16,297 nucleotides of DNA, taken from positions 1 to 16,297 of the forward strand of contig CAZHGD010000166.1 in NCBI GenBank assembly GCA_964531735.1. Direction: 5' to 3'. This DNA comes from CAZHGD01 sp964531735. Lineage in GTDB: Bacteria > Armatimonadota > UBA10988. The translations under genes and the position numbers were made by a program. The number at the start of each line of letters is the position of its first letter. Positions within the stretch are counted from its first letter, which is position 1. Below the pieces are notes generated by a model. That model was not told the DNA's origin. It saw only the letters and a list, made by a program, of their open reading frames with translations, and searched no databases. Shown here piece by piece: positions 1 to 7,081 of the stretch.

Positions 1-1641
1 GGCTCGGCCGGGTTGGCCGCCGCGGCTTCGCGCACCACCGCTTGCGCCTCGCCAAGCTGTCCGCGCGCCGCCAGCAGCCAGGCCAGCCGCAGCCGGTAAC
101 TCGTTTCCAGCGACGGTCGGCCGTGGCGCAGCGCTTGCAGCAGTGACTCGGCGCGCGCCCACTGCCCGCTCCACAAGGCCAGGTCGGCCCGCACCAGGCG
201 GTAGGCGCGCAGACTCGGGTCGAGCGCCGCCGCGGCTTCCAGACGCTCCGCCGCCCGGTCCAGCCGGCCTGTGGCCACCGCCGCGCACGCTTGCTGATAG
301 GCCGCGTGACCGCGGTTCCAGCAGACAGCCAGCGGGGCCAGCACCACCAACGCCGCCGCCACGGCCAGCGGCACCCGCCGCTGGTACGGCCGCGCCTCGG
401 CCACCTCGCCCGCGCCGGCCAGGCCGAGCACGAACCACCAGGTCAGGCCCAGGCTAGGCACCCCGACGTTGACATCGAGCACGCCCGCCGCGGCAAAGCC
501 GACCAGCGCGGCGAGCAGCGCCGCCGACCACCAGCGCTCCGGCGTGCCGACCGCCTGGCGCCACTGCGCCAGCACCGCCCGCCAGGCCGCCAGTCCGGCC
601 AGGACCAACCAGAACAAGCCGGGCAGGCCCTGTTCGGCCGCGACCTGCAGGTACCAGCTATGGGCGTGGGTGAACAGCTCGGCGTGACACTGCGGCAGCT
701 TGTAGGCCGCCGAGGCCAGCCCGAACCCGCCGGCACCCACCCCGGTCAGCGGATGCGCCGCCACCATCCGCACCGCGGCCACCCAGGTGCCCCAGCGCTC
801 GAACTGCGGTAGCGTCGGCAACAGGTCTACGAACAGGCGCAGGCGCGCCGCCGCGCCGGTCCGCCAGAAGCCGGCGGCGCCGATGACCAGGACGAGGCCC
901 GCCAACAGGCACAACGCCGCCGCTCGCCGGCGGTCCTGCCGCCACCAGGCCCGCCAGCCGCCAGGTGGCAGAGCCGCGGCCAGGACGATCAGGGCGGCCA
1001 GCAGCGCGAGCTGTCCCCCTTTGGAGTAGGTGGCCGCCGCCGCCGCCAGCAGGACGGCGCCCACCGCGCCACAGACCGCCGCCGTCCCACGCCGGCCCTC
1101 GGCCAAGCACGCGGCCGCCGCGCCCAGCGCCAGCGGAGTCAGCAGGGCCAGCAGACCGGCCAGGTTGTTCGGGTGGTTCAGCGAGGCCACTGGGCGCGCG
1201 CGGCCGAGCTCGGTCAGGAACAGCGTCTCGGGGGCACGCCAGCCCGCGCCTTCGGCCACGGCCCAGAGCCCGATCACCGCGCCGGGCACCAGCAGCGCCA
1301 GCAAAGCGTGTCGGCCGGTGGCGCGGTCGCGGCCGAGCCGCCAACCGGCCTGACCGAAGCCGGCCGCCGGGCCGGCGGTCAGCGTGGCTTCCCAGGCCGC
1401 GCGCGGGTAGTCGGCGGTGAGGGCCGTGACGCCGCTCCACAGCGCCGCCACGCCCAGCCAGCCGGTCACACCCGGCGCTCCGGGCGACCGCGCGGCGCCG
1501 ATCAGCGCCCACAGCGCCACGGCGATGGCGATGGCGCCGGTGAGCAGAGTCACCTCGGGGTCGAGTAGAACGGTGCGATACGACGCGCCGCCCAGCAGCA
1601 GGAAGCTGAACAGGGCGGCGACACCGACCAACGCACGGGAG

Positions 1642-1664
<23 letters not shown>
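1..1664 (-). CDS. O-antigen ligase/polymerase-type membrane protein with C-terminal TPR-like region, partial
   Basis: This frame is open without a stop from 1664 to the left edge (554 codons), so the C-terminus is missing. It encodes a polytopic membrane protein with many Leu/Ala/Val-rich segments (for example residues 11-25, 38-57, 119-135, 163-185, 198-232, 248-265, 343-360, 380-395, 430-446). Motifs match the Wzy_C/O-antigen ligase family: NHPNNLAGLL (163-172), TYSKGGQLALL (212-222), HPLTGVGAGGF (304-314) and THAHSWYLQVAAEQGLPGLF (332-351). Residues 452-554 are soluble, Ala/Arg-rich helical pairs resembling TPRs, a common C-terminal addition in this family. Family members act in the inner membrane and transfer or polymerise undecaprenyl-linked glycans; the substrate cannot be told. 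The gene overlaps the end of the lipoprotein gene and probably shares its promoter. The start is uncertain: GTG at 1664 is used here, GTG 1673 and TTG 1631 are alternatives, and none has a clear Shine-Dalgarno. Confidence 0.85.
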
Positions 1665-2379
<715 letters not shown>

Positions 2380-2396
2380 GCACTCTCCAGACGCCG

Positions 2397-2425
2397 ATCT
2401 TAGCAGTGGCCGGCGCCCCTGTCAA
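2397..2425 (-). promoter_or_regulatory. Sigma-70-type promoter of the lipoprotein-ligase operon
   Basis: On the minus strand TTGACA (2420-2425) is followed by a 17-base spacer and TAAGAT (2397-2402). Transcription should start near 2390, giving a leader of about 11 bases that just includes the GGAG ribosome binding site. The -35 is a perfect consensus and the spacing is optimal. No equally clear promoter for the divergent glcF gene is seen in the rest of the 2380-2516 gap. Confidence 0.75.
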
Positions 2426-2516
2426 CGGCGACAAAGCCGCCGGCAAGCTGTCCAACGCCCAGCAGGGAACCGCCGGCGAACGTCGAAACGGCCGGCAGTA
2501 CGGAGGCAGCAGACGC

Positions 2517-3845
2517 ATGGCGACAGGCCCGGTAGACCACCATAGCCCCCTCGGCAACTTCACCTCGCTCGATCCACCGGAGTACGGCGCCATTCTCAAC
2601 TGCATGCACTGCGGTCTGTGCCTGCCGACCTGCCCGACCTACACCATGTTCGGCCGCGAGCGCTCGTCGCCGCGCGGCCGCATTCAGCTCATGCGCGGGG
2701 TGGCCGATGGGCGACTGGACGTCACCGAGCGGTTCGCGCAGGAGATGTTCCTCTGCCTCGGCTGCCTGGCCTGTGAGACCGCCTGCCCGGCGGGCGTTCA
2801 CTACGGCAACCTGCTCGAAGCCGCGCGCACCCAGGTCACGCAGCAACTCCGGCCTAGCCTGCCCCTGGCCATGATCCAGCGCGTCGGCTTCTTCTTGTTC
2901 GAGCAGCCGGCCGCCATGAAGCTGCTGGCCACGCTCGGCCGCTTCTACCAGCAGAGCGGCCTGCGCGCGCTGGTGCAGCGGAGCGGCCTGTTGCGCGTGC
3001 TGCCGTTTGGTCTCGGCGAGATGGAGGGCCTGATGCCGACCTTCTCGCCGCAGTGGAGCTCGCAGACGATTCCGCGCGTGACCCCGGCGCGTGGACCCCA
3101 GCAGGCGCGAGTGGGCGTGCTGCTGGGCTGCATCATGGACATCGCCGCGGCGGCCGAGAACGAGGCCACCGTGCGCGTCCTGTCGCGCAACGGCGCCGAG
3201 GTCATCGCGCCGGCCGAACTCGGCTGCTGCGGCGCGCTCCACGCCCATGCGGGCGACCTGGTGCGGGCCCGGCGCCTGGCCAAGCAGGTGATCACCTGCT
3301 TCGAGGCCGAGCAGGTCGACGCCGTGGTGCTGAACTCGGCCGGCTGTGGCGCGGCGATGAAGGAGTACGGGCACTGGTTCGCCGACGACCCGCACTGGGG
3401 GCCACGCGCGCAGGCGTTCTCCGACAAGGTGGTCGACCTGAGTGTCTGGCTGGCCGGTCGCGGCCTGGTCACCGCCGGGCTGCGACCGCTCGATCAGGTG
3501 GTGACCTACCATGATGCCTGCCACCTGAACCACGCGCAGAAGGTCAACGCGCCGCCGCGACGGCTCCTGCAGCAGCTACCCGGGGTCAAGTTCGTCGAAC
3601 TGCCCGAGGCCGGTTGGTGCTGCGGCAGCGCGGGCATCTACAACCTGACGCACTTCCCCGAAGCCGTGCGGTTGCTGGACCGCAAGATGGCCAATGTGGT
3701 CAGCACCGGCGCCGAGGTGCTGGTCACGGGCAACCCAGGCTGTCTGGTGCAGTTACGCTACGGGGTCGCCCGGCACGACTTGCCGGTCGAGGCGATGCAC
3801 CTGGCCACGCTCCTGGATCGGGCCTACGGTGGCCCGGACGGTTGA
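2517..3845 (+). CDS. glcF: Glycolate oxidase iron-sulfur subunit (GlcF-type)
   Basis: This 442-residue protein has two 4Fe-4S ferredoxin motifs near the N-terminus: CMHCGLCLPTCP (Cys29, 32, 35, 39) and CLGCLACETACP (Cys80, 83, 86, 90). Two CCG (cysteine-rich) domains follow. The first contains 'LLGCIMD' and 'GCCGALHAHAG'; the second contains 'YHDACHLNHAQ' and 'GWCCGSAGIYNL'. This order and length (E. coli GlcF is about 407 residues) fit the iron-sulfur subunit of glycolate oxidase, which passes electrons from the flavin subunits to the membrane quinone pool. A lactate dehydrogenase or other CCG-domain subunit is an alternative. The flavoprotein partners GlcD and GlcE are not adjacent. The ATG at 2517 has GGAGG at 2502-2506 with a 10-base gap; an in-frame upstream extension from 2406 lacks family similarity and was not used. 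Confidence 0.9.
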   Translation: MATGPVDHHSPLGNFTSLDPPEYGAILNCMHCGLCLPTCPTYTMFGRERSSPRGRIQLMRGVADGRLDVTERFAQEMFLCLGCLACETACPAGVHYGNLLEAARTQVTQQLRPSLPLAMIQRVGFFLFEQPAAMKLLATLGRFYQQSGLRALVQRSGLLRVLPFGLGEMEGLMPTFSPQWSSQTIPRVTPARGPQQARVGVLLGCIMDIAAAAENEATVRVLSRNGAEVIAPAELGCCGALHAHAGDLVRARRLAKQVITCFEAEQVDAVVLNSAGCGAAMKEYGHWFADDPHWGPRAQAFSDKVVDLSVWLAGRGLVTAGLRPLDQVVTYHDACHLNHAQKVNAPPRRLLQQLPGVKFVELPEAGWCCGSAGIYNLTHFPEAVRLLDRKMANVVSTGAEVLVTGNPGCLVQLRYGVARHDLPVEAMHLATLLDRAYGGPDG

Positions 3846-3870
3846 CACAGGCCGGCTGAGGCTCTACGAT
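3842..3870 (+). promoter_or_regulatory. Sigma-70-type promoter for the HEAT-ftsZ-HAD unit
   Basis: TTGACA (3842-3847) overlaps the glcF stop codon (3843-3845). After a 17-base spacer comes TACGAT (3865-3870). Transcription is expected near 3877, giving a leader of about 26 bases before the ATG at 3903. This separates the following three genes from glcF, although read-through remains possible because no terminator is visible between them. Confidence 0.7.
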
Positions 3871-3902
3871 CCGCACGTCATGCGGCACGAGAGGAGCGGC
3901 GA

Positions 3903-5051
3903 ATGAGGCGTGCTCGTTGGGCGCTGTGGCTGGTCATGCTCGCCGGCAGGGCCGTTCCCGCGCAGGATGGCGCAGCGGCGCTCCGGCTGTTGGAGCAGAT
4001 CCGGGCGCAAGAGGCCAGTTTCTGGCCCGATCAGGCGGTGGCCCCGAACAAGACCGTGTTGTTCCGCGGCCCGCTGCAGCCCAGCCGGACCGCTCTGGAG
4101 CAACTGGCGGCCCTGGGCGAAGCCGGCATCCCGGCCCTGGCGCAGCTTCTGCAGCACCCGCGCGTCCACGCCCGCGCCAACGCGGCCTGGGCGCTCTCGC
4201 AGATTGGTGGGCCCAACACGCTGCCGCCGCTCCTCGGGGCCAGCACGGACGCCTGGCCGGCCATCCGGTACCAGGTCGCCCTGGCGCTCGGCTTCACCGG
4301 CAGCGCGCAGGCGCTCACGGTGCTCAACACGCTCGCCGGCGACCGCGATGCCGCCGTGCGCAACGCCGCGATCCAGACCGGCTCGGTGCTCCGCGACATT
4401 CTCGCCGCCGAGCAAGAGCCGACGCCCGCGGCGCGATTCACCGAGCTCGTCAAGCTCGCCGCGCAGGATGCCGCCCGGCAGCGCCTGGTGCGCTACGGCG
4501 CCGAGGCCGTGCCGGCCTTGGTGGCGGCTCTCGACGGTGACGACCGGGCCCGCGCTTTCGGTGCCGCCGCGGCGCTCGCGCAGATCGGCGACCCGCGCGG
4601 CCTGGAAGAGCTGTGGAAGCGCCTGGCGGCCAGCGTCGAGAAGAAGGCGCCCGAGCACAAGTTCGCGGTGGCCCTGGCCGAGTACCGCAGCCCGCAGGCC
4701 TGGGAGTACCTGGGCCGAATGCTCCAGACCGAGGCCTTCGACTCGGCGCCGCTGGTTCAGTACTACGCCCTGCGGCGCCTGTTCACCTTTGAGCACGCCG
4801 ACCGGCTCAAGCTCATCCACGGGTTCCTGGAGCGACAGTTGACCAAGGGCGTGCACAAACTCGCCATCCGCGGTCCCGAAACCGATCTCAGCCCGGTGGC
4901 CACCGTCTGCGAGTTGCTGGCCGCGGTGGGCAACCAGAGCAGTGTGGCCTTGCTCGACCGGATCATCGGCGAAGCGCCACCGCCCGAACAGAGCATCGTC
5001 AAGACCCTCGCCGAGAAGGCCAAGGCCGAGTGCGCCAAACGGGGGACTTAA
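3903..5051 (+). CDS. Secreted HEAT-repeat protein
   Basis: This 382-residue protein starts with a Sec signal peptide: basic residues at 2-5, a hydrophobic core at 7-15, and a likely cleavage after AVPA (Ala20) before QD. The mature part is mostly amphipathic helices. HEAT repeats are clear at about 60-110 ('LEQLAALGEAGIPALAQLL', 'RANAAWALSQIGGPNTLPPL'), 115-165 ('IRYQVALALGFTGSAQALTV', 'AAVRNAAIQTGSV') and 193-240 ('YGAEAVPALVAALDGDD', 'FGAAAALAQIGDP'). No catalytic motif is visible; such repeats bind proteins. The ATG at 3903 has GAGGAG at 3891-3896, 6 bases upstream, and its own promoter. ftsZ starts 52 bases after its stop without an obvious promoter, so the two are probably co-transcribed. 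A periplasmic scaffold role is inference only. Confidence 0.85.
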   Translation: MRRARWALWLVMLAGRAVPAQDGAAALRLLEQIRAQEASFWPDQAVAPNKTVLFRGPLQPSRTALEQLAALGEAGIPALAQLLQHPRVHARANAAWALSQIGGPNTLPPLLGASTDAWPAIRYQVALALGFTGSAQALTVLNTLAGDRDAAVRNAAIQTGSVLRDILAAEQEPTPAARFTELVKLAAQDAARQRLVRYGAEAVPALVAALDGDDRARAFGAAAALAQIGDPRGLEELWKRLAASVEKKAPEHKFAVALAEYRSPQAWEYLGRMLQTEAFDSAPLVQYYALRRLFTFEHADRLKLIHGFLERQLTKGVHKLAIRGPETDLSPVATVCELLAAVGNQSSVALLDRIIGEAPPPEQSIVKTLAEKAKAECAKRGT

Positions 5052-5103
5052 GACAGGGCGGACCGTTCGCCAGGCGCGTTCCGGGCGGCGGCGGAGAAGA
5101 GTG

Positions 5104-6255
5104 ATGCAAGGTCCCATTATCAAGGTCATCGGCGTGGGCAACGGTGGCTGCAACGCCGTGGCGCAGATCCTCGCGCGCGAGGTCACGGGTGTCGAGCTCT
5201 ATGCGGCCGACACCGACGTGCGCAAGCTCAAGGACTGCGCGGTGCCGAACCGCATCACGCTGGGCGCGGAGACCACCGGCGGGCTGGGCACCGGCGGCGA
5301 CCCGGTCCTCGGCGCTCGCGCCGCCGAAGCCTCGCAGCGTGACTTGGAAGCGCTGCTGCAGGGCGCCCACATGGTCTTCGTCACCGCCGCCATGGGCGGC
5401 GGCACCGGCACCGGCGCCGCGCCGCTGATCTGCCGTATGGCCAAGGATCTCGGCGCGCTCACCGTGGCCGTCTGCACGCGTCCGTTCGGCTTCGAACGCA
5501 AGCAGCGCCTCCAGACCGCCAAGGCCGGCATCGACCAGGTCGCCGACATGGTCGACTCGTACATCGTGATCGACAACCAGCACCTGATTGAGCAGGTCGA
5601 CAAGCACACCCGCCTGACCGATGCCTTCGCGCTGGCCGACGACGTGCTGCGGCAGGCCGTTCAGGGCGTCAGCGACCTGATCACCATCCCGGGCACCATC
5701 AACGTCGACTTCGCCGACGTCCACTCCGTGCTGCACGAGGCCGGTCCCGTCCTGATGGGCATGGGTGAAGCACCGATCGACGCCTCGGCCGACGACGTGG
5801 TCAACAAGACCGTTGCCTCGCCGTTGCTCGAGAACGGCATCATCGGCGCCACCAACATTCTGCTCAACGTGGCCATCGGACCCGAGGCCAGCTTGTGGCA
5901 GGTGCACGACATCGCCGACGCGGTGGCCCGCGCCACGCAGACCGATGCGCCGAACGTCATCTTCGGCACGGTGGTGGACCCCGAGTTGAGCGGCAAGGTC
6001 AAGCTCACCTTGCTGGCCGCCGCGTTCGTCAACCTGCCCGGCATGGCGCGCGCCGCCGAGCCGCGCGCGTCCGCCCGGCCAACCGTGACGCAGACCTTCA
6101 CCACGCCGCCGCGGCGGCCCGCCGCACCGACCAGTCTCGAGCCGCCCGCGCAGACGCCCATCCCGCCGCCGCCGGCGCCCAGCAGCGGCAGTGACGATCT
6201 CGACATGCCGACCTTCGTGCGCCGACAGCTCGATCGCCAGAACCGACAGGACTAG
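5104..6255 (+). CDS. ftsZ: Cell division GTPase FtsZ
   Basis: This is a 383-residue tubulin-family GTPase that would polymerise into the cytokinetic ring. The tubulin signature GGGTGTG is at residues 98-104. The T1 loop reads GVGNGGCNAV (10-19). The catalytic T7 loop is NVDFADV (200-206), matching NxDxxD of E. coli FtsZ. FGFE (128-131) and Phe175/Asp180 match other nucleotide-site positions. After a Pro/Ala-rich linker (about 313-363) comes a good C-terminal peptide, DLDMPTFVRRQ (365-375), like the E. coli DYLDIPAFLRKQ that binds FtsA and ZipA. So it is a division-type FtsZ rather than a distant tubulin homologue. Oddities are Asp36 where FtsZ usually has Asn ('VNTDAQ') and DD (179-180) for the usual ND. 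No ftsA, ftsQ or mur genes are near. ATG 5104 has GGAG at 5093-5096, 7 bases upstream; GTG 5101 is an in-frame alternative. Confidence 0.93.
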   Translation: MQGPIIKVIGVGNGGCNAVAQILAREVTGVELYAADTDVRKLKDCAVPNRITLGAETTGGLGTGGDPVLGARAAEASQRDLEALLQGAHMVFVTAAMGGGTGTGAAPLICRMAKDLGALTVAVCTRPFGFERKQRLQTAKAGIDQVADMVDSYIVIDNQHLIEQVDKHTRLTDAFALADDVLRQAVQGVSDLITIPGTINVDFADVHSVLHEAGPVLMGMGEAPIDASADDVVNKTVASPLLENGIIGATNILLNVAIGPEASLWQVHDIADAVARATQTDAPNVIFGTVVDPELSGKVKLTLLAAAFVNLPGMARAAEPRASARPTVTQTFTTPPRRPAAPTSLEPPAQTPIPPPPAPSSGSDDLDMPTFVRRQLDRQNRQD

Positions 6256-6256
6256 G

Positions 6257-7072
6257 ATGTACACTGACGGCCGTTTGCCTCGCCTGGTCGCCTTCGACCT
6301 CGACGGAACCTTGCTCGACCCCGGCAAGCTGCTCACCGCCCGCACGGCGGCGGCCTTGCAGGCGCTGGCGGCGCGCGGTACCATCTGTGTCCTCGCCTCC
6401 GGCCGCATGTACCGCAACTGCATGGAGCCCTACGTCGCCGACCTGGCGCTGGGCACCCCGGTGATCTGCTACAACGGCGCAGTCATTCTCGACCCGGCCA
6501 CCGGGCGCATCGTCTCCGAGAAGCCGGTGCCGCCGGAGGTGGGCCGGCAGGTGATCGACTTCGCCGCCGAGACCGGCCGCACGCTGAACATCTATCACGA
6601 GGACGTGCTCTACTGCCGCGAGGAGACCGAGTGGACCCGGCTCTACTGCGGCCGCACCACGGCTCGGCCGACCTTCCGCGACGATCTCTACGAGTGGTTC
6701 GGCCAGCGAATCAGCACCAAGCTGCTCATCCTCGACCACCCGCCCATCATCGAGCAGCTCTGCGCGCAATGGCAGCAGCGCCTCGACGGCCAGCTCTACG
6801 TGACCATCTCCGATCCCGAGTACCTGGAGTTCATGAACCCGGGCGCCAGCAAGGGTTGGGCGCTGCGGACCGTCTGCGAGCAACTCGGCGTCGATCCCGC
6901 CGACACCGCCGCCTTCGGTGACGCGCGCAACGATATGCCACTGTTGCAGGCCGCCGGCTACGGCGTCGCCATGGCCAACGCGCGGCCGGAGCTACAGGCC
7001 GTGGCCGATGAGATCGCGCCCGGCAACGACGTGGACGGCGTCGCCCAGGTCATCGAGCGCTGGCTGAGCTGA
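6257..7072 (+). CDS. Cof-type HAD-superfamily hydrolase
   Basis: This 271-residue cytoplasmic protein carries all HAD phosphatase motifs. Motif I is DLDGTLLD with nucleophile Asp14 and acid/base Asp16. Motif II is ASGR (Ser48). Motif III is the Lys in 'GASKGWAL', and motif IV is GDARNDMPLL. The large cap between motifs II and III, with 'VICYNGAVI', marks the Cof/YidA (type IIB) group, which dephosphorylates sugar phosphates and related small metabolites; the substrate cannot be predicted. The ATG at 6257 begins one base after the ftsZ stop, with AGGA at 6248-6251 inside the end of ftsZ, so translation is probably coupled. It ends only 9 bases from the convergent glycoside hydrolase stop, and no hairpin terminator is obvious in that gap. 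Confidence 0.9.
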   Translation: MYTDGRLPRLVAFDLDGTLLDPGKLLTARTAAALQALAARGTICVLASGRMYRNCMEPYVADLALGTPVICYNGAVILDPATGRIVSEKPVPPEVGRQVIDFAAETGRTLNIYHEDVLYCREETEWTRLYCGRTTARPTFRDDLYEWFGQRISTKLLILDHPPIIEQLCAQWQQRLDGQLYVTISDPEYLEFMNPGASKGWALRTVCEQLGVDPADTAAFGDARNDMPLLQAAGYGVAMANARPELQAVADEIAPGNDVDGVAQVIERWLS

Positions 7073-7081
7073 CGGCCTGGC

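Noticed and set aside
658..1512. 284-codon minus-strand frame within the ligase-type gene
   Set aside because: It is an out-of-phase shadow; the neighbouring frame carries all O-antigen-ligase motifs and stays open from 1664 to the edge.
7073..7081. Search for a bidirectional terminator between the convergent HAD and hydrolase genes
   Set aside because: The gap is only 9 bases and no stem followed by a T-run was found in or around it.
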